A stretch of 64,000 nucleotides of DNA from Streptomyces caelestis (lineage in GTDB: Bacteria; Actinomycetota; Actinomycetes; Streptomycetales; Streptomycetaceae), in the NCBI RefSeq assembly GCF_001279005.1, contig NZ_LGCN01000228.1, positions 124,001-188,000 of the forward strand, in the 5' to 3' direction. Made by a program: the position numbers and the translations under genes. This document shows, in pieces, positions 36,154 through 45,953 of this stretch. Positions within the stretch are counted from its first letter, which is position 1, and every line of letters starts with the position of its first letter. The notes under the pieces were generated by a model that was not told the origin of the DNA, searched no databases, and saw nothing but the letters and a program-made list of their open reading frames with translations.

Positions 36154-37659
36154 GTGGATCTGGCTTTGGCGCCGGAGACCCTGGCGCGATGGCAGTTCGG
36201 TATCACCACCGTCTACCACTTCCTCTTCGTTCCCCTGACGATCTCGCTCGCCGCCCTCACCGCGGGGCTGCAGACCGCCTGGGTGCGCACGGAGAAGGAG
36301 AAGTACCTCAAGGCGACGAAGTTCTGGGGCAAGCTCTTCCTGATCAACATCGCGATGGGTGTGGTCACCGGCATCGTGCAGGAGTTCCAGTTCGGCATGA
36401 ACTGGTCCGACTACTCGCGGTTCGTCGGTGACGTCTTCGGCGCCCCGCTCGCCTTCGAAGCCCTGATCGCCTTCTTCTTCGAGTCCACCTTCATCGGACT
36501 GTGGATCTTCGGCTGGGACAAGCTGCCCAAGAAGGTCCACCTGGCCTGCATCTGGATGGTCTCGATCGGCACCCTGCTGTCGGCGTACTTCATCCTCGCC
36601 GCCAACTCCTGGATGCAGCATCCGGTCGGCTACCGGATCAACGGGGAGAAGGGCCGCGCCGAGCTCACCGACTTCTGGCTGGTGCTCACCCAGAACACCA
36701 CGCTCAACCAGGTCTTCCACAGCTTCTCGGCGGCCTTCCTGACCGGCGGCGCCTTCATGGTGGGCATCGCGGCCTTCCACCTGATGTGCAGGAAGCACAT
36801 CCCCGTGATGCGGACCTCCCTCCGCCTCGGCCTGGTCACCCTCGCGGTCGGCGGCCTGCTCACCGCGGTCAGCGGCGACACCCTCGGCAAGGTCATGTAC
36901 GAGCAGCAGCCGATGAAGATGGCCGCCGCCGAGGCCCTGTGGGACGGCGAGGAACCGGCCCCCTTCTCCGTGTTCGCCTACGGCGACGTCGACGAGGGGC
37001 ACAACGAGGTCGCCCTGGAGATCCCCGGCCTGCTGTCCTTCCTCGCCCACAGCGACTTCGACTCGTACGTGCCCGGCATCAACGACACCAACGAGGTCCT
37101 GCGGGAGAAGTTCGGCCCCGGTGACTACAAGCCCATCGTTCCGGTCGCCTACTGGGGCTTCCGCTGGATGATCGGCTTCGGCATGGCCTCCTTCTCGCTC
37201 GGCCTCCTCGGCCTGTGGCTCACCCGCAGGAAGTTCCTGCTGCCGGCCGCCCACCGCACCGGCGAGGACGAGGTGCCGCGCCTGGTGCTGCTGAAGAAGC
37301 CACTCGGCTCCCGGCTCACCCGGCTGTACTGGCTCCTGGCGCTGTGGACCATGGCGTTCCCGCTGATCGCCAACTCCTGGGGCTGGATCTTCACCGAGAT
37401 GGGCCGGCAGCCCTGGGTGGTCTACGGCGTGATGCGGACCGAGGACGCCGTCTCCCCCGGTGTGTCCACGGCCGAGGTCATCACCTCGATGTCCGTCTTC
37501 ACCCTGCTCTACGCCGTCCTGGCCGTCATCGAGGTCAAGCTGCTCGCCAAGTACGTCAAGGCGGGCCCGCCCGAGCTCGGTGACTCCGACCTCAACCCGC
37601 CCACGAAGCTCGGCGGCGACGCCCGTGACGCCGACAAGCCGATGGCCTTCTCGTACTAG
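36154..37659 (+). CDS. cydA: cytochrome bd oxidase subunit I
   Basis: CydA carries haems b558, b595 and d and oxidises quinol while reducing O2 in the cytoplasmic membrane. The 501-residue protein starts at GTG 36154 (AAGGAG seven bases upstream) with LALAPETLARWQFGITTVYHFLFVPLT, in which His22 is a haem ligand. TLNQVFHSFSAAFLTGGAF carries the second. The GRQPW motif (EMGRQPWVVYGVM) is near the end, as in all CydA. It has nine or ten helices and heads the operon cydA-cydB-cydDC, behind a Rex operator. Confidence 0.96.
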   Translation: MDLALAPETLARWQFGITTVYHFLFVPLTISLAALTAGLQTAWVRTEKEKYLKATKFWGKLFLINIAMGVVTGIVQEFQFGMNWSDYSRFVGDVFGAPLAFEALIAFFFESTFIGLWIFGWDKLPKKVHLACIWMVSIGTLLSAYFILAANSWMQHPVGYRINGEKGRAELTDFWLVLTQNTTLNQVFHSFSAAFLTGGAFMVGIAAFHLMCRKHIPVMRTSLRLGLVTLAVGGLLTAVSGDTLGKVMYEQQPMKMAAAEALWDGEEPAPFSVFAYGDVDEGHNEVALEIPGLLSFLAHSDFDSYVPGINDTNEVLREKFGPGDYKPIVPVAYWGFRWMIGFGMASFSLGLLGLWLTRRKFLLPAAHRTGEDEVPRLVLLKKPLGSRLTRLYWLLALWTMAFPLIANSWGWIFTEMGRQPWVVYGVMRTEDAVSPGVSTAEVITSMSVFTLLYAVLAVIEVKLLAKYVKAGPPELGDSDLNPPTKLGGDARDADKPMAFSY

Positions 37660-37679
37660 GCCGAGGGAGCTGCACCGTC

Positions 37680-38684
37680 ATGGAACTGCACGACGTCTGG
37701 TTCGTCCTGATCGCCGTCCTGTGGACCGGCTACTTCTTCCTGGAGGGTTTCGACTTCGGGGTCGGCATCCTCACCCGGCTGCTCGCCCGTGACCGGGCCG
37801 AGAAGCGGGTGCTGATCAACACCATCGGTCCCGTCTGGGACGGCAACGAGGTGTGGCTGCTCACGGCCGGCGGCGCGACCTTCGCCGCCTTCCCCGAGTG
37901 GTACGCCACGCTCTTCTCCGGCTTCTACCTGCCGCTGCTGGTCATCCTGGTCTGCCTGATCGTCCGCGGTGTCGCCTTCGAGTACCGGGCGAAGCGGCCG
38001 GAGGAGAACTGGCAGCGCAACTGGGAGACGGCGATCTTCTGGACCTCGCTGATCCCGGCGTTCCTGTGGGGCGTGGCCTTCGGGAACATCGTCCGCGGCG
38101 TGAAGATCGACGCCGAGTTCGAGTACGTGGGCGACGTCTGGGACCTGCTCAACCCGTACGCCCTGCTGGGCGGCCTGGTCACGCTGACGCTGTTCACCTT
38201 CCACGGCACGGTGTTCACGGCACTGAAGACGGTCGGTGAGATCCGGGAGCGGGCGCGGAGGCTGGCCCTGCGCGTGGGTCTCGTCACCGCCGTGTCGGCG
38301 TCGGCCTTCCTGCTCTGGACGCAGGCCGACAACGGCGACGGCGCCAGCCTGGTCGCGCTGGCCGTGGCGGTCGCCTCGCTGGTCGCCGCCCTGCTGGCGA
38401 ACCGGGCGGGGCGCGAGGGGTGGTCGTTCACCCTGTCCGGCGTCACCATCGTGGCCGCCGTGGCGATGCTCTTCCTGACGCTGTTCCCGAACGTCATGCC
38501 GTCCACGCTGGACGCCGACTGGAGCCTGACCGTCACCAACGCCTCCTCCAGCCCCTACACCCTGAAGATCATGACCTGGCTCGCGGTGATCGCCACTCCG
38601 GTGGTGCTGCTCTACCAGGGCTGGACGTACTGGGTGTTCCGCAAGCGGATCGGCACCCAGCACATCGCCGATCCCGTGCACTGA
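37680..38684 (+). CDS. cydB: cytochrome bd oxidase subunit II
   Basis: The 334-residue partner of CydA begins MELHDVWFVLIAVLWTGYFFLEGFDFGVG, the CydB signature (FFLEGFDFGVG). GPVWDGNEVWLLTAGGATFAAFPEWYATLFSGFYLPL follows. It has eight helices and carries no haem ligand. It begins 20 bases after cydA and ends 3 bases before cydDC. Confidence 0.96.
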   Translation: MELHDVWFVLIAVLWTGYFFLEGFDFGVGILTRLLARDRAEKRVLINTIGPVWDGNEVWLLTAGGATFAAFPEWYATLFSGFYLPLLVILVCLIVRGVAFEYRAKRPEENWQRNWETAIFWTSLIPAFLWGVAFGNIVRGVKIDAEFEYVGDVWDLLNPYALLGGLVTLTLFTFHGTVFTALKTVGEIRERARRLALRVGLVTAVSASAFLLWTQADNGDGASLVALAVAVASLVAALLANRAGREGWSFTLSGVTIVAAVAMLFLTLFPNVMPSTLDADWSLTVTNASSSPYTLKIMTWLAVIATPVVLLYQGWTYWVFRKRIGTQHIADPVH

Positions 38685-38687
38685 GGT

Positions 38688-41600
38688 GTGTTTCACGTGA
38701 AACCGATCGACCCGCGTCTTCTCCGGTACGCCCGCGCCACCCGCGGCTTCCTGGCGGCGGTCGTCGGCCTGGGCGCCGTCGGCGCGGTGCTGGTCATCGC
38801 CCAGGCCATGCTCATCGCCGAGATCGTGGTGGGCGCCTTCCAGGACGGTCTGTCCGTCGGAGCGCTCGGCACTCCCCTGCTGCTTCTCGTCGTCGTGGCG
38901 GCCGGCCGCGGTCTGGTCGGCTGGCTGACCGAACTGGCCGCGCACCGGGCGAGCGCCGCGGTGAAGTCGGAGCTGCGGGGACGGCTGCTGGAGCGGGCGA
39001 CGGCGCTCGGACCGGGATGGCTGGACGGCCGGCGCACCGGCTCGCTGGTCGCCCTGGCCACCCGTGGGGTCGACGCCCTCGACGGCTATTTCTCGCGCTA
39101 CCTTCCCCAACTGGGGCTCGCGGTCGTCGTCCCGGTGGCGGTGCTCGCGCGGATCGTCACCGAGGAATGGGTCTCGGCGGCGATCATCGTGGGCACCCTG
39201 CCGCTCATCCCGGTCTTCATGGTGCTGATCGGCTGGGCCACCCAGTCCCGGATGGACCGTCAGTGGCTGGTGCTGTCCCGGCTGTCCGGACACTTCCTGG
39301 ACGTCGTCGCCGGGCTGCCGACGCTGAAGGTCTTCGGGCGGGCCAAGGCCCAGGCGGAGTCCATCCGGCGGATCACCGCCGAGTACCGGCGGGCGACCAT
39401 GCGGACGCTGCGGATCGCCTTCATCTCCTCCTTCGCGCTGGAACTGCTCGCCACGCTCTCGGTGGCGCTGGTCGCGGTGACGATCGGCATGCGGCTCGTG
39501 TACGGCGAGATGGACCTCTACACCGGCCTGCTCGTCCTGATCCTGGCGCCCGAGGCCTACCTGCCGCTGCGGCAGGTGGGCGCCCAGTACCACGCGGCCG
39601 CCGAGGGCCTCGGTGCGGCCGAGGAGATCTTCTCGGTACTGGAGACGCCCGTGCCCGCGCCGGGGACGGCGACGGTGCCGACGGGCGCCCTCACCTTCGA
39701 GGACGTGACGGTCCGTTACCCGGGCCGTTCCACGGACGCGGTGACGGACGTGTCCTTCACCGTCGCCCCCGGCGAGACGGTCGCGCTCGTCGGACCGAGC
39801 GGCGCGGGCAAGTCGACCCTGCTGAACGTGCTGCTCGGGTTCGTCCGCCCCACCGAGGGGCGGGTGCGGATCGGGGGAGCCGATCTCGGCGGCCTGGACC
39901 TCGCCGAGTGGCACGGCCGCGTCGCCTGGGTGCCGCAGCGGCCGCATCTGTACGCCGGGACGATCGCCGAGAACGTACGGCTGGCCCGGCCCGACGCGGA
40001 CGACGACGCCGTGCGGCGCGCCCTGCGGGACGCCGGGGCGCTGGAGTTCGTGGACGCGCTGCCCGACGGCGCCCGGACCGTGCTCGGCGAGGACGGAGCG
40101 GGACTGTCGGCCGGGCAGCGGCAGCGGCTCGCGCTGGCCCGCGCGTTCCTCGCGGACCGGCCCGTCCTGCTGCTCGACGAGCCGACGGCGGCACTGGACG
40201 GCGTCACCGAGGCCGATGTCGTGGCGGCGGTACGGCGCCTGGCCGTCGGCCGGACGGTGCTGCTCGTGGTGCACCGGCCGGCGCTGCTGGCCGTGGCGGA
40301 CCGGGTGGTGCGGCTCGCCGAACCGGCTCCCGGGGCCCCCGGGGAGTCCCCGCGCCGGGAGGTCCGCGACGCGACGGCCGTCGAAACGGGCCCCGCACCG
40401 GACGGCGGGCCCGCCGAGCACGAGGACGGGGGACGGGCCCCGGGCGGTGTCCTCGCCCGCGTCCGTGCCCTGTCCGGCGCCCGGCGGGGAAGGATCACCC
40501 TCGCGTTGCTGCTCGGCGCCCTCGCCCTGGGCAGCGCCGTCGGACTCATGGCGACCTCGGGGTGGCTCATCTCCCGGGCCTCGCAGCAGCCGCCCGTGCT
40601 GTATCTGATGGTGGCCGTGACGGCGACCCGCGCCTTCGGCATCGGCCGGGCCGTGTTCCGCTACGCCGAGCGGCTCGTGTCGCACGACGCCGTTCTGCGC
40701 ATGCTGGCCGACACCCGGGTCGCGGTGTACCGACGCCTTGAGCGGCTGGCGCCCGCCGGACTGCGCGGCGCCCGCCGGGGCGATCTGCTCTCCCGGCTCG
40801 TCTCCGACGTGGACGCGCTCCAGGACTACTGGCTGCGCTGGCTGCTGCCGGCCGGCGCGGCCGTCGCCGTCTCCGCCCTGTCCGTCGGCTTCACCGCCTG
40901 GCTGCTGCCCGAGGCCGGGGCCGTGCTCGCGGCCGGACTGCTCGCGGCGGGCGCCGGGGCGCCCCTGCTGACCGGTGCCGTGGCCCGGCGCGCGGAGCGC
41001 AGGCTGGCACCGGCGCGCGGCGCCCTCGCGACCCGGGTGACCGATCTGCTCACCGGCACCGCGGAGCTCACCGTCACCGGCGCCCTGCCCGCGCGGACCG
41101 CCGAGGCGCGCCGGGCCGACGGCACACTCACCCGGATCGCCTCGCGCGCCGCCACCGCCACCGCGCTCGGCGACGGGCTCACCGCGCTGATCTCCGGACT
41201 GACCGTCGCGGCCGCCGCCCTCGTCGGCGCCCGGGCCGTGGCCACCGGCCGGCTGGACGGCGTGGCCCTCGCCGTCGTCGTCCTCACCCCCCTGGCCGCG
41301 TTCGAGGCCGTCCTCGGGATGCCGCTCGCCGTGCAGTACCGGCAGCGGGTGCGCCGCAGCGCCGAGCGCGTGTACGAGGTCCTGGACGCCCCGGTCCCGG
41401 TACGGGAGCCGGAGGCGCCCCGGCAGGCGCCCGCGTCGCCGTTCCCGCTCGTGGTCAAGGGGCTGGCCGCCCACCACCCCGGGCAGGACCGGGACGCGCT
41501 CGCCGGGGTGGACCTGACGCTCGAGCGGGGCCGCCGGATCGCGGTGGTCGGTCCGTCCGGCTCCGGGAAGACGACCCTCGCACAGGTGCTGCTGCGGTTC

Positions 41601-42254
41601 CTCGACCCGGGCGCGGGCGCCTACACGCTGGCCGGCGTGGACGCGTACGCCCTGGACGGCGACGACGTGCGGCGGCTGGTCGGACTGTGCGCGCAGGACG
41701 CGCACCTCTTCAACAGCTCGGTACGGGAGAATCTGCTGCTCGCCAGGAAGGACGCCACCGAGGACGAGCTGCGCGAGGCTCTTCGCCGGGCCCGGCTGCT
41801 GGAGTGGGCCGACGGCCTGCCCGAAGGGCTCGACACGCTCGTCGGTGAGCACGGGGCGCGGTTGTCCGGTGGGCAGCGGCAGCGGCTGGCGCTCGCCCGG
41901 GCGCTGCTCGCGGACTTCCCCGTGCTGGTGCTGGACGAACCCGCCGAACACCTCGACCTGCCGACCGCCGACGCGCTCACCGCCGACCTGCTGGCCGCCA
42001 CCGAGGGCCGTACGACGCTGCTCATCACCCACCGGCTGGCCGGTCTGGAGGCGGTGGACGAGGTGGTCGTGCTGGACGGGGGACGGGTGGTGCAGCGCGG
42101 TCCGTACGCCGAACTCGTGGCGGTGGCGGGTCCGTTGCGGGCGATGGCGCGCCGGGAGGCGCAGGCCGGACTTCTGGTGGCCCACCGGCCCGGTGGACGC
42201 TTGTCGCGTGACGGGACGTCAAGCGTGACGGACGGGGCGGCCGTTCGGCGGTAG
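38688..42254 (+). CDS. cydCD: fused CydDC ABC exporter for cytochrome bd assembly
   Basis: The 1188-residue protein is two complete ABC half-transporters in one chain: CydD-like first, CydC-like second. The first has Walker A with Lys375 (GPSGAGKST), signature AGLSAGQRQRLALARAF and Walker B LLLDEPTAALD. The second has Lys961 (GPSGSGKTT), signature ARLSGGQRQRLALARALLAD and LVLDEPAEHLD. It exports cysteine/glutathione for haem d assembly. The fusion is normal in Streptomyces. Its annotated start GTG 38688 is within a parS site, so the first residues (MFHVKP) are encoded by parS. If a later start is used, those residues are not translated. Confidence 0.93.
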   Translation: MFHVKPIDPRLLRYARATRGFLAAVVGLGAVGAVLVIAQAMLIAEIVVGAFQDGLSVGALGTPLLLLVVVAAGRGLVGWLTELAAHRASAAVKSELRGRLLERATALGPGWLDGRRTGSLVALATRGVDALDGYFSRYLPQLGLAVVVPVAVLARIVTEEWVSAAIIVGTLPLIPVFMVLIGWATQSRMDRQWLVLSRLSGHFLDVVAGLPTLKVFGRAKAQAESIRRITAEYRRATMRTLRIAFISSFALELLATLSVALVAVTIGMRLVYGEMDLYTGLLVLILAPEAYLPLRQVGAQYHAAAEGLGAAEEIFSVLETPVPAPGTATVPTGALTFEDVTVRYPGRSTDAVTDVSFTVAPGETVALVGPSGAGKSTLLNVLLGFVRPTEGRVRIGGADLGGLDLAEWHGRVAWVPQRPHLYAGTIAENVRLARPDADDDAVRRALRDAGALEFVDALPDGARTVLGEDGAGLSAGQRQRLALARAFLADRPVLLLDEPTAALDGVTEADVVAAVRRLAVGRTVLLVVHRPALLAVADRVVRLAEPAPGAPGESPRREVRDATAVETGPAPDGGPAEHEDGGRAPGGVLARVRALSGARRGRITLALLLGALALGSAVGLMATSGWLISRASQQPPVLYLMVAVTATRAFGIGRAVFRYAERLVSHDAVLRMLADTRVAVYRRLERLAPAGLRGARRGDLLSRLVSDVDALQDYWLRWLLPAGAAVAVSALSVGFTAWLLPEAGAVLAAGLLAAGAGAPLLTGAVARRAERRLAPARGALATRVTDLLTGTAELTVTGALPARTAEARRADGTLTRIASRAATATALGDGLTALISGLTVAAAALVGARAVATGRLDGVALAVVVLTPLAAFEAVLGMPLAVQYRQRVRRSAERVYEVLDAPVPVREPEAPRQAPASPFPLVVKGLAAHHPGQDRDALAGVDLTLERGRRIAVVGPSGSGKTTLAQVLLRFLDPGAGAYTLAGVDAYALDGDDVRRLVGLCAQDAHLFNSSVRENLLLARKDATEDELREALRRARLLEWADGLPEGLDTLVGEHGARLSGGQRQRLALARALLADFPVLVLDEPAEHLDLPTADALTADLLAATEGRTTLLITHRLAGLEAVDEVVVLDGGRVVQRGPYAELVAVAGPLRAMARREAQAGLLVAHRPGGRLSRDGTSSVTDGAAVRR
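38690..38703. other. parS site at the start of cydCD, perfect
   Basis: GTTTCACGTGAAAC lies three bases after the start of the cydCD frame, so one copy doubles as codons F-H-V-K. ParB spreading here would cover the cyd operon. Confidence 0.92.
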
Positions 42255-42338
42255 CGCTGGTCCGTCCGGGGCCAGGGGTCCCCCATGTGTACGACGTGAA
42301 CAGGACCGTGCGCCGGGACGGGGTCCAGGATCGCAGTC

Positions 42339-43397
42339 ATGCGCTTCACCCGCCGCCACCCCCTGCTCACCGTCGTGCTGCTGTGCGCGCTCGCCGTGCT
42401 CGCCGCCCGGCCCGCCGACGGCGACGGCTTCCCCGCCCCCGGGCACGGCTCCGCGTCCGGCGTGGGCGCGGAGGTGGCGCGGCTGTACGAGGAAGCGGCG
42501 ACGGCGACGGAGCGGTACGAGACCGGCCGGCGTGAGGCCGAGGAGCAGCGGGCCAGGGCCCGGCGGCTGGAGGAGCGGCTCGACCGGGAGCGGCGGGAGA
42601 CGGCAGGGCTGCACGAGGAGCTGGGCCGGATCGCGAGCTCCCAGTACCGGGACGGCGGCGGGCTGCCGCTCACCGCGCACATGCTGCTCGCCGACGACCC
42701 CGAAGAGCTGATGCGCGGTCAGCGGGCGGTGCGGCAGGCGGAGATGTCGCTCGACAAGGCGATCGGCAGGAGCGAGCGGGCCGAGGCCCGGCTCGCCCGC
42801 GACGAGGCGGAGGCCGATGCGGCGTGGAGGAGGCTGGAGAAGCGGAACACGGAACTCGCCGCCCTACGGGAGGACATCGAGCGGAAGCTCGAAGCGGCCC
42901 GGTGGAAGCTCCAGGGGCAGGCGGACGCCTCCGTCACGGCCGGCGCCTGCCGCGGTGCGGTCCGCCTCGACCAGCCCCGGACGCGGTTCACCACCAGCTG
43001 GGTGGCGCCGGTGGAGACGTACGAGCTGTCCGCCTCCTACGGCAGCGGCGGCGCCCGGTGGGCGAACCGGCACACCGGGCAGGACTTCGCGGTGCCGATC
43101 GGCACACCGGTGCGGGCCGTGGGCGCCGGGACGGTGGCGAGGGTGTCCTGCGGGGGCGCCTTCGGCATCGAGATCGTGCTCCGGCACGCGGACGGCTACT
43201 ACACGCAGTACGCCCATCTCGCCGCCGTCGCCGTCGACCAGGGCGAACGGGTGTGGCCCGGGCAGTGGATCGGCCAGTCCGGCACCAGCGGCAACTCCAC
43301 GGGCCCGCACCTGCACTTCGAGGCGCGGATCACGCCGGAGACGGGATCGGCGGTGCCCCCCGTGCCGTGGCTGGCGCGGCGCGGGGTGTCGCTCTGA
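42339..43397 (+). CDS. M23-family peptidase (peptidoglycan hydrolase) with coiled coil
   Basis: The 352-residue protein has a signal peptide (MRFTRRHPLLTVVLLCALAVLAARPA), then a coiled coil of about 100 residues (EEAATATERYETGRREAEEQRARARRLEERLDRERRETAGLHEEL, RSERAEARLARDEAEADAAWRRLEKRNTELAALREDIERKL). The C-terminal M23 domain has His245-x3-Asp249 (RHTGQDF) and His324-x-His326 (GPHLHFEA), and GTSGNSTG before it. It cleaves or remodels peptidoglycan cross-links outside the cell. The coiled coil may tether it to a divisome partner, as in EnvC/RipA-type proteins. It follows cydCD by 84 bases. Confidence 0.88.
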   Translation: MRFTRRHPLLTVVLLCALAVLAARPADGDGFPAPGHGSASGVGAEVARLYEEAATATERYETGRREAEEQRARARRLEERLDRERRETAGLHEELGRIASSQYRDGGGLPLTAHMLLADDPEELMRGQRAVRQAEMSLDKAIGRSERAEARLARDEAEADAAWRRLEKRNTELAALREDIERKLEAARWKLQGQADASVTAGACRGAVRLDQPRTRFTTSWVAPVETYELSASYGSGGARWANRHTGQDFAVPIGTPVRAVGAGTVARVSCGGAFGIEIVLRHADGYYTQYAHLAAVAVDQGERVWPGQWIGQSGTSGNSTGPHLHFEARITPETGSAVPPVPWLARRGVSL

Positions 43398-43408
43398 GCC
43401 CCGAGCGG

Positions 43409-44278
43409 TTACGGCCGCTCGTTCAGCAGCCGCTCGATCACCACGGCCACCCCGTCGTCGTTGTTGGCGACCGTGCGGCCCGAGGCGGCGGCGACCACAT
43501 CCGGGTGGGCGTTGCCCATCGCGTAGGAACGGCCGGCCCAGGTCAGCATCTCGACGTCGTTGGGCATGTCGCCGAAGGCGACGACCTCCTCGTGCGAGAT
43601 GCCGCGCTCGGCGCAGCACAGGGCGAGCGTGCTGGCCTTGGACACCTCGGGGCCGCTGATCTCCAGCAGGGCGCTGGGGCTGGAGCGGGTGACGTTGGCG
43701 CGGTCGCCGACGGCGAGCCGGGCCAGGGTCAGGAAGGCGTCGGGGTCGAGCTCGGGGTGGTGGGCGAGGATCTTGAGCACCGGCTCGCCGGCGGTGGGGG
43801 AGTCCGGAGCCAGCAGGTCCTCGGCGGGAGCGAGCGTGTCAGGGATCTCCATGTGCAGCTTCGGATACGCCGGCTCCTGGTTGAAGCCGAAGGTCTGCTC
43901 CACGGCGTACACCGTGCCCGGTGCGGCCTCGCGCAGCAGCCGTACGGTGTCCAGCGCGTTCCTCCGGGGCAGCTCGCGCACCTTCACGAAGCGGTGCGCG
44001 CCGGGGCCGCCGTGCAGGTCGACGACGGCCGCGCCGTTGCCGCAGATGGCGAGGCCGTGGCCGTGGACGTGGTCGCTGACGACGTCCATCCAGCGGGCCG
44101 GGCGGCCGGTGACGAAGAAGACCTCGATGCCCGCCTCCTCGGCGGCGGCGAGCGCGGCGACGGTGCGCGGGGACACCGACTTGTCGTCGCGCAGCAGGGT
44201 GCCGTCGAGGTCGGTGGCGATGAGTCGCGGTCGGGTGGCGGCTGCCTGGGTCTCGGGCTGTCGGGTCGCTGAGGTCAC
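43409..44278 (-). CDS. Cof-type HAD phosphatase
   Basis: The protein has about 289 residues. [25 protein letters not shown] (DxDGT), [11 protein letters not shown] (motif II) and [18 protein letters not shown] (motif IV, GDxxND) are those of the Cof/IIB HAD group; the C2 cap lies in between. It is predicted to dephosphorylate a sugar phosphate. The start is uncertain: GTG 44278 and ATG 44296 are both possible, and both have poor sites. A close relative with the same layout lies at 51907. Confidence 0.83.
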   Translation of the reverse strand: MTSATRQPETQAAATRPRLIATDLDGTLLRDDKSVSPRTVAALAAAEEAGIEVFFVTGRPARWMDVVSDHVHGHGLAICGNGAAVVDLHGGPGAHRFVKVRELPRRNALDTVRLLREAAPGTVYAVEQTFGFNQEPAYPKLHMEIPDTLAPAEDLLAPDSPTAGEPVLKILAHHPELDPDAFLTLARLAVGDRANVTRSSPSALLEISGPEVSKASTLALCCAERGISHEEVVAFGDMPNDVEMLTWAGRSYAMGNAHPDVVAAASGRTVANNDDGVAVVIERLLNERP

Positions 44279-44382
44279 CCGGCCATTGTCCCGCATATGC
44301 CCGCACGGCCGTGCGGGAGTCCGCACATCTGAGTGGTTACCGCCGTCACCAGCGGTTCTTCTCGCACTGTGGGGCGGCCGGG

Positions 44383-45285
44383 TCACCGCAGTTGCGCCGG
44401 CGCCTCCATGACGATCCGCTCGAAGACCTTCTGGTCCGCGGCGAAGTCCGAGTCGGGGATGGGCCAGTGGACCACGATCTCGGTGAATCCCAGCTCGGCG
44501 TGGCGGCCCGCGAAGTCGACGAAGGCGTCCAGGGACTCCAGCGGACGGCTCCGGTCCGGGGTGAATCCGGTGAGCAGGATCTTGTCCAGCCCGGTCACGT
44601 CCCGGCCGAGCTCGGCGCAGGCGTCGGCCAGCCTCTCCGCCTGGCCGCGAATGGCCTGAACCGACTGCTCGGGCGTGCCGTCCTCGTACAGCCGGGGGTC
44701 GCCCGTGGTCACCCAGGCCTGTCCGTGACGTGCCGCGAGCCGCAGCCCGCGCGGTCCGGTGGCCGCCACGGCGAACGGCAGCCGGGGCCGCTGCACACAG
44801 CCCGGGATGTTGCGCGCCTCGTGCGCCGCGTAGAAATCGCCCTCGTACGACACCGAGTCCTCGGTGAGTAGACGGTCGAGCAGGGGGACGAACTCGGCGA
44901 AGCGGTCGGCGCGCTCGCGGGGCGTCCAGGGTTCCTGGCCGAGCGCCGTGGCGTCGAAGCCGGTGCCGCCCGCGCCGATCCCGAGCGTGACGCGCCCGCC
45001 GGAGATGTCGTCGAGGGAGATGAACTCCTTGGCGAGGGTCACCGGGTGCCGGAAGTTCGGCGAGGTCACCAGCGTGCCCAGCCGCATCCGGTCGGTCACG
45101 GCCGCGGCGGCGGTCAGGGTGGGAACGGCGCCGAACCAGGGGCCGTCCCGGAAGCTGCGCCAGGACAGGTGGTCGTAGGTGTATCCCGTGTGGAAGCCGA
45201 GTTCCTCGGCGCGCACCCACGCCGAACGGCTGCCCTCGTGCCAGCGGCGGTACGGGAGGATCACGGTGCTCAGGCGCAGAGTCAT
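44383..45285 (-). CDS. LLM-class (F420- or FMN-dependent) oxidoreductase
   Basis: The protein has 300 residues from ATG 45285; 11 codons open upstream lack a site. Luciferase-like fold: [38 protein letters not shown] near the N-terminus, then [40 protein letters not shown], and [26 protein letters not shown]. These are typical of the F420-dependent family (TIGR03560 type). Substrate unknown. A perfect parS follows upstream of its start. Confidence 0.83.
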   Translation of the reverse strand: MTLRLSTVILPYRRWHEGSRSAWVRAEELGFHTGYTYDHLSWRSFRDGPWFGAVPTLTAAAAVTDRMRLGTLVTSPNFRHPVTLAKEFISLDDISGGRVTLGIGAGGTGFDATALGQEPWTPRERADRFAEFVPLLDRLLTEDSVSYEGDFYAAHEARNIPGCVQRPRLPFAVAATGPRGLRLAARHGQAWVTTGDPRLYEDGTPEQSVQAIRGQAERLADACAELGRDVTGLDKILLTGFTPDRSRPLESLDAFVDFAGRHAELGFTEIVVHWPIPDSDFAADQKVFERIVMEAPAQLR

Positions 45286-45311
45286 ACCAGCGAGCCTATG
45301 CGGCGAGCCGT

Positions 45312-45325
45312 GTTTCACGTGAAAC
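45312..45325. other. parS site, perfect
   Basis: GTTTCACGTGAAAC at 45312-45325, between the LLM gene (-) and kptA (-). Confidence 0.92.
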
Positions 45326-45348
45326 GAGCACGCCGTCCGCGTTCCGCC

Positions 45349-45897
45349 TCAGTGGCGTGCGGGAAACCGCAGGTATCCGCTCGGCACGGCCCGGGTCAGC
45401 CAGACGCCGTTCGCGCTCACACGGAAGACATGGCCGTCCCGGTGCATGGCGGCCGCGTCCACGGACAGGACGACCGGGCGGCCCCGGCGGGCGCCGACGC
45501 GGGTCGCCGTCTCGCGGTCGGCGGAGAGGTGCACGTCGTGCCGGTCCATGGACCGCAGCCCCTCGGTGCGGATCGCCTCCAGGTTCCGGGCGACGGTGCC
45601 GTGGTACAGGTACGGCGGTGGGGTGGCCGGCGCCAGTCCGAGATCGACCTCGACGCTGTGACCCTGGCTGGCGCGGATCCGGGCGCCCTCGACGGCGAAG
45701 CGCCGCTTGTCGTTGACGGCGACGACGTGGTCCAGTTCTTCCCGGGTGAACCGGAAGCCGTGCGCGGCCGCCGCGGCGATCAGCGCGTCGATCTCGACCC
45801 AGCCGCTCTCGTCGAGCGTGAGCCCGATCCTCTCGGGCTGATGGCGCAGATGCTTGGCGAGGTACTTCGACACCTTCACGGTGCGTCTTTCATCCAT
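45349..45897 (-). CDS. kptA: RNA 2'-phosphotransferase (Tpt1/KptA)
   Basis: The 182-residue protein begins MDERRTVKVSKYLAKHLRHQPERIGLTLDESGWVEIDALIAA, the N-terminal KptA domain. The NAD-binding part contains YLYHGTVARNLEAIRTEGLRSMDRHDVHLS. Eukaryotic Tpt1 removes the 2'-phosphate left at tRNA splice junctions using NAD+; bacterial homologues have the activity but no known splicing substrate, so the in vivo role may concern other 2'-phosphorylated RNA or nucleotides. Start ATG 45897 (28 codons in the open frame upstream lack a site). Confidence 0.88.
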   Translation of the reverse strand: MDERRTVKVSKYLAKHLRHQPERIGLTLDESGWVEIDALIAAAAAHGFRFTREELDHVVAVNDKRRFAVEGARIRASQGHSVEVDLGLAPATPPPYLYHGTVARNLEAIRTEGLRSMDRHDVHLSADRETATRVGARRGRPVVLSVDAAAMHRDGHVFRVSANGVWLTRAVPSGYLRFPARH

Positions 45898-45953
45898 CCG
45901 TTCAGACTGCCGGGAGAGACACGCATCACGCGATCGATTTAGCTCCGGAGGTT

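Noticed and set aside
37656..42185. 1509-residue minus-strand open frame across cydB-cydDC
   Set aside because: It is a shadow of the real frames: high-GC third positions produce long opposite-strand frames. Its translation is Gln/Gly/His/Arg-rich with no motif, while the plus strand encodes clear CydB and CydDC.
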